A stretch of 64,000 nucleotides of DNA from Holtiella tumoricola. Its GTDB lineage: Bacteria > Bacillota > Clostridia > Lachnospirales > Cellulosilyticaceae. The notes under the pieces were generated by a model, which was not told the origin of the DNA, did not search any database, and was given only the letters and a program-made list of their open reading frames with translations. Position 1 is the stretch's first letter. Each line of letters begins with the position of its first letter. Positions 50,907 through 59,323 of the stretch are shown in pieces. The stretch is from the NCBI RefSeq assembly GCF_027857615.1, contig NZ_JAQIFT010000043.1:124001-188000 (forward strand), read 5' to 3'. The position numbers and the translations under genes are program-made.

Positions 50907-52421
50907 ATGGATCAAACAGTAGTGGTACAATTAAAAAACATAACAAAACGTTTTGGTGAGGTAATTGCTAATGAAGGCGTTGACCTTACACTTAAAAAGG
51001 GAGAAATCCATGCCCTACTAGGAGAAAATGGCGCAGGAAAAAGTACATTAATGAACATGCTATCAGGAATTTATAGTCCCGATAGCGGGTTCATTTTTGT
51101 GCGTTCTGAAAAAGTTCATTTTAGTTCTCCTAAAAGTGCTATTGCTAAAGGCATTGGCATGGTACATCAACATTTTAAATTAGTAGAATCTTTTACAGCA
51201 AAAGAGAACATTATTGCAGGAAGTGGTAAGTTCTTTACCAAAGAAAGTCATGAAGCAGATTGTGTAGAAACACTTTGTGAAAAATATGGCTTAACTATTG
51301 ATTTAGATAAAAAAGTAAGTGAGATGTCTGTTAGTGAAAAGCAGATGTTAGAAATTATCAAAGTTCTTTATAGAGGATGTGACATTCTTATTTTAGATGA
51401 GCCTACAGCAGTACTTACACCTCAAGAGGTTGAGAAGTTATTTGATATTGTAAGGCTGATGAAACAAGATGGAAAAAGTATCATTATTATTACCCATAAA
51501 TTAAATGAAGTTATGGCACTATGTGACGTAGTAACTGTTCTTAGAAAAGGTACGGTAGCCAAAACAGTAGATATAAAAGATACAAATACAGTACATCTGA
51601 CTCAGTTAATGGTTGGTCATAGTGAAGCATTAAGTATTGAACGTAAGCCAGTTCATGATCCTAAGCCTGTCTATGACATTTTAGATGTAACGGTTAAAGA
51701 CAAAGAAGGTGTGCCATTACTTAATAAAGTTTCATTTAGCCTTAGAAGTGGAGAAATCCTAGGTGTAGCAGGTGTTGCTGGAAGTGGACAAAAGGAGCTT
51801 TGTGAAGCATTAGTAGGGCTTAAGACTTTAGAAAGTGGGAAATTAGTTTTTGAAGGTGAAGAGGTAACGGGTCTTAAACCAAGAACCATTTATGAAAAAG
51901 GAATTAGTATGAGCTTTATCCCAGAAGACCGATTAGGAATGGGCTTAGTAGGTAGCATGGGAACAGCAGATAATCTACTTTTAAAAGAGTATCATACGCA
52001 AAAAGGATTATTCTTAGATAAAAAAGGAATCAAAGCCAAAGCAGAGGCAATGGTTGAGAAGTTAAGTATTAAAACACCAAATATAAATCATCCTGTAAAA
52101 ATGCTTTCAGGAGGGAATATACAAAAGGTTCTTTTAGGACGTGAAATTGATGCCAATCCACGTGTGCTTATAACAGCTTATGCTGTAAGGGGACTAGATG
52201 TAGGGTCTACTCATCAAATTTATGACTTGATTAATGAGCAAAAGGAAAAGGGCGTAGCAGTACTCTTTGTTGGAGAAGACCTAGATGTATTGATGCAACT
52301 TTGTGACCGTATTATGGTTATGTGTGATGGAGAGATGACAGGGCTTGTAGAAGCAGATGGTGTAACAAAAGAACAGCTTGGGTTAATGATGGGAGGACAA
52401 CATGCAAATAAGGGTATCTAA
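50907..52421 (+). CDS. Nucleoside ABC transporter ATP-binding protein (NupO/YufO-like)
   Basis: Double ATPase of 504 residues that drives the two permeases. The first domain has Walker A GENGAGKST, signature MSVSEKQML and Walker B ILILDEPTAVLTP. The second has degenerate Walker A GVAGSGQKE, signature LSGGNIQKV and VLITAYAVRGLDVG in place of a Walker B Glu, as usual in this BMP-linked group. It starts 21 bases after the receptor gene with AGGTGG. Its end overlaps the next gene by 20 bases. Confidence 0.94.
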   Translation: MDQTVVVQLKNITKRFGEVIANEGVDLTLKKGEIHALLGENGAGKSTLMNMLSGIYSPDSGFIFVRSEKVHFSSPKSAIAKGIGMVHQHFKLVESFTAKENIIAGSGKFFTKESHEADCVETLCEKYGLTIDLDKKVSEMSVSEKQMLEIIKVLYRGCDILILDEPTAVLTPQEVEKLFDIVRLMKQDGKSIIIITHKLNEVMALCDVVTVLRKGTVAKTVDIKDTNTVHLTQLMVGHSEALSIERKPVHDPKPVYDILDVTVKDKEGVPLLNKVSFSLRSGEILGVAGVAGSGQKELCEALVGLKTLESGKLVFEGEEVTGLKPRTIYEKGISMSFIPEDRLGMGLVGSMGTADNLLLKEYHTQKGLFLDKKGIKAKAEAMVEKLSIKTPNINHPVKMLSGGNIQKVLLGREIDANPRVLITAYAVRGLDVGSTHQIYDLINEQKEKGVAVLFVGEDLDVLMQLCDRIMVMCDGEMTGLVEADGVTKEQLGLMMGGQHANKGI

Positions 52422-53472
52422 AAACGGCGCTATTTCTGCAAAGAAGAAAGTAGCAATTACAGGATTAGCTATTGTACTAGCTATCATTTTAACCAGCGTA
52501 TTTATAGGTGTTATGGGACATAATCCTTTTGAAGTGTATGCTTCTATGTTAGAGGGATGCTTTGGATCAGCTCACCGTTTCAGACAAACTGTTATTACAG
52601 CCATTCCTCTTATTATTACAGCAGTAGGGATTGCAGTAGCCTTCCGTATGAAATTCTGGAATATCGGAGCAGAAGGACAAATTTTAATGGGTGGTTTTGC
52701 AGCTACATTTGCAGCACTATACTTTAAGGATTTACCAGCCATTATTCTTATCCCACTTATGATTATCCTTGGGATGATTGGTGGAGGTATATGGGCACTT
52801 ATACCAGCAATGTTAAAAGCTAAATTTGGAACAAATGAGACCATTGTTACATTAATGATGAACTATATTGCACTGAAGTGGATTGTTTATTTACAATATG
52901 GACCATGGAAAGATCCAGCAGCTATGGGATTCCCTAAGATTGCTAACTTTACAGATAATGCTATCTTACCAAAAGTTTTTGGTATACATATGGGATGGAT
53001 TATTGCCATTGTATTAGTTATCGGTATTCACGTATTGATTAATCATACAAAGGCGGGGTATGAAATTCAAGTACTTGGAGAAAGTGAAAATACAGCTAAG
53101 TATGCAGGGATGAATGTAAGAAAGATTATGATTTTCGCTATGCTTTTAAGTGGAGGAATTTGTGGCTTAACAGGGATGATTCAAGCATCTGCAGTTAACA
53201 ACACCCTTACAATGGATTTAACAGCAGGAGTAGGATATACAGCTATTATTATTGCATGGCTTGCTAACCTTAAGAGTCCATGGATTGTAGTCGTGTCTGT
53301 TTTCTTTGCTATCTTGACACAAGGCGCAAGTTATATTCAGACAGCTTATCAAATTCCACAAGCAGCGGCAGAGATTATCCAAGGTGTAGTATTATTCTGT
53401 GTACTTGGTTCACAATTCTTTATTAACTATAAAGTACATTTTGAAAAAGAAGTTGCAAAGGAGGCAATGTAA
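52402..53472 (+). CDS. Nucleoside ABC transporter permease 1 (NupP/YufP-like)
   Basis: Membrane subunit of 356 residues with about nine hydrophobic segments, of the BPD_transp_2 fold (RbsC/LivH relatives). Family signs are the FRMKFWNIGAEGQILMGGF segment and the GESENTAKYAGMNVRKIMIFAMLLSGGICGLTG loop region. It overlaps the ATPase gene by 20 bases with GGGAGGA as ribosome site, so it is translationally coupled. It forms a heterodimer with the next permease. Confidence 0.94.
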   Translation: MQIRVSKNGAISAKKKVAITGLAIVLAIILTSVFIGVMGHNPFEVYASMLEGCFGSAHRFRQTVITAIPLIITAVGIAVAFRMKFWNIGAEGQILMGGFAATFAALYFKDLPAIILIPLMIILGMIGGGIWALIPAMLKAKFGTNETIVTLMMNYIALKWIVYLQYGPWKDPAAMGFPKIANFTDNAILPKVFGIHMGWIIAIVLVIGIHVLINHTKAGYEIQVLGESENTAKYAGMNVRKIMIFAMLLSGGICGLTGMIQASAVNNTLTMDLTAGVGYTAIIIAWLANLKSPWIVVVSVFFAILTQGASYIQTAYQIPQAAAEIIQGVVLFCVLGSQFFINYKVHFEKEVAKEAM

Positions 53473-54405
53473 ATGGGAATAGAGTCATTTTTAATAGCAG
53501 CAGTTATAGCAGGAACACCTCTTTTACTTGCCACACTTGGCGGAGTAATGAGTGAAAAAGTAGGACACATCAACCTGGGTGTAGAAGGTATGATGGTTAT
53601 GGGAGCAGTAGTCGGGTTTAATGTAGGGGTAACAACTCAAAATGCATGGCTTGCATTACTAGGAGCTATGTTAGCAGGCGGTTTTGGTGCATTGATTTAT
53701 GCTGTTTTAACTGTATCTTTACGTGCTAACCAAGTTGTAACAGGACTTACCCTTACTATATTTGGAACAGGTTTTGCTAACTTTTTAGGACAAAATCTGG
53801 TAGGACAAATTGTACCTGAGCCTGTTAAGGCAGTATTAGCACCAAAAGCTATCCCACTGCTAAGTGAAATACCTATTATAGGGGCAGCTTTCTTTAATCA
53901 AAGTATCTTTATTTATCTTGCTTATATTATAGCGATTATTCTTTTTGTTTATTATAAATATACAAAAGTAGGACTTAATGCACGTATGATTGGAGAGAGT
54001 CCAGCGGCAGCAGATGCTGTAGGAATTCGTGTAGAACTTTATAAATATCTTAACCTTGTAATAGGTGGGATGTTATGTGGTTTATCTGGTGCATTTCTTT
54101 CATTAGTGTATGTACCTGCATGGCAACAAAATATTACAGCAGGACGTGGATGGATTGCAGTAGCACTTGTTATCTTCATTGGATGGCATCCACTCAAAGC
54201 CATCTTTGGAGCCATTTTATTTGGTGCATTAGATATTTTAGGTTTACGTCTTCAAGCAGCAGGCATTCAAATTAATCAATATTTTGTAGATATGTTACCT
54301 TATGTTGTGACTATTTTATTCCTTGTGATAGGGTCTATTCGTTCAGGTGGACAGAACTTAGGACCAAAAGCACTTGGAGAAAATTACTTTAGAGAAGAGC
54401 GTTAA
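53473..54405 (+). CDS. Nucleoside ABC transporter permease 2 (NupQ/YufQ-like)
   Basis: Second permease of 310 residues, about eight hydrophobic segments. It has the family stretch GGVMSEKVGHINLGVEGMMVMGA and GESPAAADAVGIRVELYKYLNLVIGGMLCGLSGA. The start codon follows the previous stop directly (TAA-ATG), with AAGGAGG upstream. It completes the importer, and a terminator follows. The purine nucleoside phosphorylase at 23730 would use the imported nucleosides. Confidence 0.94.
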   Translation: MGIESFLIAAVIAGTPLLLATLGGVMSEKVGHINLGVEGMMVMGAVVGFNVGVTTQNAWLALLGAMLAGGFGALIYAVLTVSLRANQVVTGLTLTIFGTGFANFLGQNLVGQIVPEPVKAVLAPKAIPLLSEIPIIGAAFFNQSIFIYLAYIIAIILFVYYKYTKVGLNARMIGESPAAADAVGIRVELYKYLNLVIGGMLCGLSGAFLSLVYVPAWQQNITAGRGWIAVALVIFIGWHPLKAIFGAILFGALDILGLRLQAAGIQINQYFVDMLPYVVTILFLVIGSIRSGGQNLGPKALGENYFREER

Positions 54406-54423
54406 GCTGTTATAATTTTAAAA

Positions 54424-54457
54424 ATTCCTAGACAAAATACAGTCTAGGAATCTTTTT
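54424..54457 (+). terminator. Intrinsic terminator of nucleoside transporter operon
   Basis: ATTCCTAGAC (54424-54433) pairs perfectly with GTCTAGGAAT (54442-54451), followed by CTTTTT. Confidence 0.9.
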
Positions 54458-54548
54458 ATATAAAGGGTATAGTAGTTAAATAAGCATACTAATAATATAA
54501 TTCATATGATATAATAATCATTATTATTAGATGATAAAGGAGATAAAG

Positions 54549-55121
54549 ATGAGTAGCAAAGTGGCTTTAGTTTTTGATAATGGAGAATACAGTGTCATTG
54601 TTAATGATACAGTTATTTATACAAATAAAAAGATAGATGAGGCTTATAAGCAGTTCGAAAAAACTATTAAAAATAATGCAGGGGTACAAGATACAAGCTG
54701 GGAAAGTATCAGTGACTCTGCAAAGTCTTTTCAGCTAGAAGGATTAGAAGTAGAAGATACCTATAAAAATATGAGCTTTAGAAATCTTAAGTACTTCCAT
54801 AATACAGGCAAACTCTTTTATACAGGAAAGGGTGAAATGTTTCCTTTAAACGGAGGCTACCGTTTATTTAGTTTCATTCTTAAAATAGTAGCAAACAAAC
54901 AGTTAGAAGATCCAGAAGCGTTGCTTGAAATCTGTGTAAAGGCAATGAATAGTGGGGTCAATTATAGAACGACAGAGTTTAGCTTTATCTTAACAAGTCC
55001 AGCTTTTAACTATGGGAATGTGGAATATAATTTCTATACAAAAGAAATGCACAAAGGAACTTCTCGTGATATGGAAGGTTTTGAGACCTTTAAGGCCTAT
55101 GTATTAGAAATTATTAAGTAA
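54549..55121 (+). CDS. Conserved-looking protein of unknown function
   Basis: Not recognised. Soluble protein of 190 residues with no signal peptide or membrane helix, mixed alpha/beta in appearance, with the segments VALVFDNGEYSVIVNDTVIYT, FHNTGKLFYTGKGEMFPLNGGYRLFSFIL and FSFILTSPAFNYGNVEYNF. AAAGGAG at 54537-54543 fits the ATG at 54549, so the six codons before it in the open frame are not used. It follows the nucleoside operon terminator and lies before the RNase H-like gene with about 110 bases between. Nothing in its context shows a function. Confidence 0.75.
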   Translation: MSSKVALVFDNGEYSVIVNDTVIYTNKKIDEAYKQFEKTIKNNAGVQDTSWESISDSAKSFQLEGLEVEDTYKNMSFRNLKYFHNTGKLFYTGKGEMFPLNGGYRLFSFILKIVANKQLEDPEALLEICVKAMNSGVNYRTTEFSFILTSPAFNYGNVEYNFYTKEMHKGTSRDMEGFETFKAYVLEIIK

Positions 55122-55229
55122 GATAAATGATAGGGATATATAATAAGTAATAAGAAATGAAGATGGACTTTATATTGACAGTATATGATAGACTATACAA
55201 AGCAAGTACTAAAGGAAAAGAGAGTATAT

Positions 55230-55721
55230 ATGACACCAATACAATTATATTGTAAAGCAAATAAAAGAAAACGTAATGACCAAGCAGTAGGCGTTTGTGC
55301 CTATATTCTTCAACAAGGAGATACTTCAAAGGAAGCAATTAAGCTTTTAGAAGAGGAAACACGAGTAGCCAGACTAGAGCTTATGGCCCTGGCAACAGGT
55401 TTAGAAGAATTGGAAGATACAAAAATGCTTCAAGCAGGTCAACCCATTCATATATATGTAACAAATGAGTATATTTTAGAAGAACTTCAAAGAGGTATAA
55501 GTCAGAAAAAATCTGGTAAAGCAATTAGCTTTAATAAGGGCGAAGAGTATATGGATTTATGGAATACAATAGAAAGCCTCCTTCAAAAAGATATAGATTA
55601 TACGGTAATGGGTCTTAATAAAAAAGATCGTGATCAAGAAAATGAAGAAGTTAAAGGTAATATGGGTAAGTTAAATAAAATGGCTTGTGATGAGATTAAT
55701 CGTTTTTTCAGAAAAGAGTAA
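55230..55721 (+). CDS. Degenerate RNase H-like fold protein
   Basis: Protein of 163 residues that can be aligned with RNase HI by eye: an IQLYCKAN first strand where IFTDGS is usual, RLELMALATGLEEL (RMELMAAIxALEAL), IHIYVTNEYI (ILSTDSQYV), YMDLWNTIESLL (VDLWQRL) and a final MACDEINRFF (ERCDELARAA). Of the four acidic catalytic residues, the first Asp is lost, the Glu of ELMA (Glu50) is kept, the second Asp is lost (Thr/Asn) and the last Asp in CDE is kept. It should therefore not cleave RNA-DNA hybrids. The open frame starts at 55185, but the fold begins near ATG 55230. Its function is unknown. Confidence 0.65.
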   Translation: MTPIQLYCKANKRKRNDQAVGVCAYILQQGDTSKEAIKLLEEETRVARLELMALATGLEELEDTKMLQAGQPIHIYVTNEYILEELQRGISQKKSGKAISFNKGEEYMDLWNTIESLLQKDIDYTVMGLNKKDRDQENEEVKGNMGKLNKMACDEINRFFRKE

Positions 55722-55740
55722 TCAATAAATATTGAATAAG

Positions 55741-55775
55741 AAATGCACGTAAGTTTGAAACTTACGTGCATTTTT
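55741..55775 (+). terminator. Intrinsic terminator before three-gene unit
   Basis: AAATGCACGTAAGT (55741-55754) pairs perfectly with ACTTACGTGCATTT (55760-55773) around a TTGAA loop, followed by TT. Confidence 0.92.
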
Positions 55776-55802
55776 ATATGTGAAAGTGTTAAAATTTAAG
55801 TG

Positions 55803-55831
55803 TAGACAGTTAAAAGACAAAAAGATAAAAT
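55803..55831 (+). promoter_or_regulatory. Putative promoter of repeat-protein/MoxR/VWA unit
   Basis: TAGACA (55803-55808) and TAAAAT (55826-55831), each 5 of 6 to consensus, with a 17-base spacer and 48 bases before the first start codon. Confidence 0.58.
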
Positions 55832-55879
55832 ATTAAGTGATAATAATAGTTAATTAAATAATAGAAAGAAGTTAAAACA

Positions 55880-56683
55880 ATGGAAGAAGCAAAAATGATT
55901 AGGATGATTGAGATGAATCCTTTTGCAATCAAAACGATTCCAAGTCCTACAGATGAAATGAAATTGGCTGCCCTTAAGAAGAATGGGCTATTATTACAAT
56001 ATATAGAAGCGCCTACACAAGAAATGGAAGAGATAGCAGTAGCCAATAATGCTCGTGCAATTAAATTTGTCCAGGTACCTTCAGAAGAGATGATGCTTGA
56101 AGCTATAAAAAAAGGATGGAGTAACTTAGAATATCTTAAAGAACCTACAGAAGAAGTGATGAAGCTTGCGGTAGGTCAGTCAGGTTGGGCAATTCAGTAT
56201 ATTGAAGAACCAAGTGAGGCCATTCAGTTACTTGCTGTACGTACCAATTATGATGCTATTAAGTATATTAAGTCCCCTTGTGAGTCTGCCCAAGAGGCAG
56301 CTGTTGAGGCGAGCTATGATGCTTTAAAGTTTATGACGTCACCAAGCTATGGTGCACAGTGTCTAGCTATTAGAAGCAATGAGGATGCTATTCGTTTTAT
56401 TCCAAATCTAGATAAAGAGAGATTACTTACCTTTTTAAAGATAAATATTTTAGTGATCAAATATATAGAGGAACAAGTTGAATTAAATGAGTTAGAGCTT
56501 CTGTTAAAAGAAGTACTTTCAGCAGATGAAGTGGAAGAAAAGTATGTGAGAGACTTTTTAAGATGTGGAAAGATTGATAGAAGTAGCATACGTTTTCAGA
56601 TAGATAAGATACACTTTATTTATAAATATGGAAGTAAGAAAGCCAAACAAATTACTGTAGATGAAAAGCTGAAGATGGCATAG
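55880..56683 (+). CDS. Short-repeat solenoid protein of the MoxR/VWA unit
   Basis: Protein of 267 residues, mostly made of about seven copies of a 22-23 residue repeat (residues about 12-178). The consensus reads approximately xAIKYIxxPSEExxxxAVxxN: for example AIKTIPSPTDEMKLAALKKN, AIKFVQVPSEEMMLEAIKKG, AIQYIEEPSEAIQLLAVRTN and AIKYIKSPCESAQEAAVEAS. Such helical repeats (DUF4116-like in character) form solenoids that bind other proteins. A C-terminal helical tail of about 85 residues follows, rich in charged residues. It lies 12 bases upstream of the MoxR-type ATPase and behind its own promoter, so it is probably the adaptor or substrate-recognition part of this unit. Ribosome site is weak (AGAAAGAAG). 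Confidence 0.82.
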   Translation: MEEAKMIRMIEMNPFAIKTIPSPTDEMKLAALKKNGLLLQYIEAPTQEMEEIAVANNARAIKFVQVPSEEMMLEAIKKGWSNLEYLKEPTEEVMKLAVGQSGWAIQYIEEPSEAIQLLAVRTNYDAIKYIKSPCESAQEAAVEASYDALKFMTSPSYGAQCLAIRSNEDAIRFIPNLDKERLLTFLKINILVIKYIEEQVELNELELLLKEVLSADEVEEKYVRDFLRCGKIDRSSIRFQIDKIHFIYKYGSKKAKQITVDEKLKMA

Positions 56684-56695
56684 GAGATGACAAGA

Positions 56696-57826
56696 ATGAA
56701 TTTTATAGAAACATTAAAAAGTGTAGAATTAGTACTTGCTACAGGAGAGGTCCCTCTAATTGTTGGGGAAAGTGGTATTGGAAAGACAGCTCTTGCCCGT
56801 GAAATAGCAAAGGCCAATGACTGGCACTTAATTATAATTGATGGTAACTTACTTAAAGAAGGTGAAATTGGTGGGCTTCCAACAGTAGAAGTTTATACAG
56901 CAGTAGGAGACAATGGACAGCTTATAGAGAAGAAAACAACCGTCTATGCCGTGCATACTAAGTTAAGAGAAATAGATAGGGCTATCAACAATGGACAAAG
57001 TGTATTGCTCTTTATTGATGAAATCAATCGTTGTGAGCATACAGTACAGCAAGAACTTATGAATTTAATTTTGAATCGTGAAATCAATGGTTATAAGCTT
57101 CATGAAACAGTAAAAATCTTGGCAGCAATGAATCCTTCACAAAAGTATGGATCAGAGTTTGACTATCAAGTTGTAGATATGGACGCGGCTCAGGAGAATC
57201 GCTTTGTATGGTTGAATATGGAAAGTGATCCAGTGCAATGGCTAAGATGGGCAAGTGAAGTGGGGATTGAACAAAAGGTCATCGAGTTTATTTCTACTTT
57301 CCCAGAGTATTTAAATGTTATTAACGAGGATGATATTAGAGCTACACCTAGAAGCTATGAAAGAATTTCTAAGACTTATAAAGTCTATAAAGAAAGTGAA
57401 GGGAATATCCCACGTCATGTATTTGTGAATGTGATAGGGGGGAATGTAGGAAAGGTCATTGCGCAAGAATTTGTAAGCTTTGTAGAAGCGAATCATAGTC
57501 TCTTAATAAGTTATGATGAGGTGTTCTTAACAGAGGCATTTGATGAAGCATTTATAGAACGAGTAAAAAATGAAAGCCATACAAGATTATATCTAGCGGC
57601 AACCAATATACTTAAACGCTTAGAGGATATTATTTACCAGGAGGAGGGAGAAGTAAGTAAGAGTATTGAAAAGTTAATGGCATTACTCAAACTTTATCCA
57701 GTAGATTTGATGATGGGAATTATGAAAGAGATTAAAAAGGACTATCCTAAAGTGTATAAGAGTGCTTTAGAATGTGATTGTTTTTTAGATGCTTATTTTG
57801 AAACTTATGAAACGATAAGAGGATAA
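56696..57826 (+). CDS. MoxR-type AAA+ ATPase
   Basis: AAA+ ATPase of 376 residues, MoxR/dynein-related AAA_5 class. It has Walker A GESGIGKT (residues 24-31), an EGEIGGLPTVE loop, Walker B LLFIDEINRCEHTVQQELMNLIL, sensor 1 ILAAMNPS and an arginine-containing ENRFVWLNM region. The C-terminal helical domain extends to the end. The open frame starts at 56687, but GGAG at 56683-56686 suits ATG 56696. MoxR proteins act as chaperones with VWA-domain partners, and such a partner begins 3 bases after the stop, so the two almost certainly work as a pair on a target selected with help from the repeat protein. Confidence 0.92.
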   Translation: MNFIETLKSVELVLATGEVPLIVGESGIGKTALAREIAKANDWHLIIIDGNLLKEGEIGGLPTVEVYTAVGDNGQLIEKKTTVYAVHTKLREIDRAINNGQSVLLFIDEINRCEHTVQQELMNLILNREINGYKLHETVKILAAMNPSQKYGSEFDYQVVDMDAAQENRFVWLNMESDPVQWLRWASEVGIEQKVIEFISTFPEYLNVINEDDIRATPRSYERISKTYKVYKESEGNIPRHVFVNVIGGNVGKVIAQEFVSFVEANHSLLISYDEVFLTEAFDEAFIERVKNESHTRLYLAATNILKRLEDIIYQEEGEVSKSIEKLMALLKLYPVDLMMGIMKEIKKDYPKVYKSALECDCFLDAYFETYETIRG

Positions 57827-57829
57827 AAT

Positions 57830-59239
57830 ATGGAAAGTTATTTTGAAAAACAAGTGGATACGTTATATGAGCAAGCAATCACACTTATCCAAATGGTTTC
57901 TATGATGAAAATGAATCGTGCTGGCGAAAAAGCTGAAGTAGATGTTCCTCTAGAGTTTAAGCAAGATTTTTTTAGTTTAATTGATAAGGTTAGTTCTAGC
58001 CTTATGGAGGAACAAGATTGCTTCTATGGGTATTTCTTATTTCAGATGGAACGAGAGATTCGTTTTGATATTTCTACGCCTACAGCAGTCAACTTTAAAG
58101 GTGCTAGATATGTAATTTATTTTAATCCGCTTATCTTCCTAAGTCTAAATAGAAATCAGATGAAAGATTCTATTAAACATGAGATTATGCATATTGTTTC
58201 TTTACATTTACTACGAGCAAAAGGGCTAAAAAGTACGTATAGTAAAATTGCTTTAAATATAGCCATGGATATGGTCGTTAATCAATATCTTAAATATTTA
58301 CCACCTTATGCTACAACTCTTGAGTGGGTTAACTTGAAATATGAGTTAAAACTCAGACCCTATGAGCCTTTTGAGTACTACGTGGAAAAAGTTCAGATTG
58401 CTTTAGATCTTTTAGAGGAAGATGAGGAAGGGGATCTCATTGATCAGCCACAACAAGAATCTATCCAGACAGAATATGATGTGGCAAGGACTCATGACCT
58501 ATGGGAGGAATGTGATAGCTTAGATGAACAAACCATTCACACCTTTACCAAACGATTTGTAGAACAAGCCGACAAAGGACCTTTACCTATTCACCTTGGG
58601 AATATGATAGCAGCTCTTAAAAAAGAAAAAGGGGAATTGCCTTGGGATTTGTATCTTAAACGCTTGATGGGGACAATAGAAAGTCATACAAAGAAAACAA
58701 CTACAAGACGTAATAGAAGACAGCCAGACAGGTTAGATCTAAGAGGTACGCTGAGAGGGCATAAAGCAGAGATTGCTATTGCGCTTGATATTAGTGGAAG
58801 TATTAGTGACGAACAATTTAAACAAGCCATGAAGGAAGTTTTGCATATTGTAAAAAACTATAATCATGCGATTACAGTCATTGAATGTGATGATGAAATT
58901 AGACGCACCTATCAGGTGAAATCTATAAAGGATATAGAAGAAAGACCAAGCACGAGAGGTGCTACCAAGTTTACGCCTGTATTTGAGTATGCCAATAAGA
59001 AGCATATAGACTTACTTATTTATTTTACCGATGGAAAAGGTGAGCAAAAGCTACAAATTAGACCAAGAGGATATAAAATTTTATGGATTCTTTCAGAAAA
59101 GGCAGCAACACTTTCATTACAAGAGTCTTATGGGGCTATTAAAAGACTGAATAAAGTAGAGACAAAAGATGAATTCATAGAAATGAGAGATGTACGCAGT
59201 GATGGGTATTCTATGAATAATCAAGCACCGATATGGTAG
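57830..59239 (+). CDS. Putative metallopeptidase-VWA protein (DUF2201-like), MoxR partner
   Basis: Protein of 469 residues with two parts. The N-terminal half (about 1-250) is a metallopeptidase-like domain with the zinc motif HEIMH at 117-121 (HExxH) in SIKHEIMHIVSLHLL and an NIAMDMVVNQYL helix. The C-terminal half (about 310-469) is a von Willebrand A-like domain with the MIDAS start DISGS (Asp320, Ser322, Ser324), a later Thr in RGATKFTPV and an Asp in YFTDGKGE. This fits the DUF2201 family, normally encoded beside MoxR ATPases. No signal peptide, so the whole unit acts in the cytoplasm. Whether the HExxH is proteolytic is untested. A strong terminator ends the unit. Confidence 0.9.
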   Translation: MESYFEKQVDTLYEQAITLIQMVSMMKMNRAGEKAEVDVPLEFKQDFFSLIDKVSSSLMEEQDCFYGYFLFQMEREIRFDISTPTAVNFKGARYVIYFNPLIFLSLNRNQMKDSIKHEIMHIVSLHLLRAKGLKSTYSKIALNIAMDMVVNQYLKYLPPYATTLEWVNLKYELKLRPYEPFEYYVEKVQIALDLLEEDEEGDLIDQPQQESIQTEYDVARTHDLWEECDSLDEQTIHTFTKRFVEQADKGPLPIHLGNMIAALKKEKGELPWDLYLKRLMGTIESHTKKTTTRRNRRQPDRLDLRGTLRGHKAEIAIALDISGSISDEQFKQAMKEVLHIVKNYNHAITVIECDDEIRRTYQVKSIKDIEERPSTRGATKFTPVFEYANKKHIDLLIYFTDGKGEQKLQIRPRGYKILWILSEKAATLSLQESYGAIKRLNKVETKDEFIEMRDVRSDGYSMNNQAPIW

Positions 59240-59255
59240 GGAAAATAGCAAAGAG

Positions 59256-59303
59256 AAGAGTCAATAAAGCGAGAGATGTACTCTCGTTTTATTGACTCTT
59301 TTC
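59256..59303. terminator. Bidirectional terminator between VWA and GGDEF-EAL genes
   Basis: A 20-bp stem AAGAGTCAATAAAGCGAGAG (59256-59275) with its complement at 59281-59300 (one G-U), T-rich on the plus side and A-rich before it, so it can serve both convergent genes. Confidence 0.9.
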
Positions 59304-59323
59304 TTTATTATAATTATTACAAA

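Noticed and set aside
55880..56420. Repeats in the solenoid protein gene as a DNA repeat or CRISPR-like array
   Set aside because: The periodicity is at protein level (22-23 residues) with varied codons; the DNA copies are not conserved and there are no spacers.
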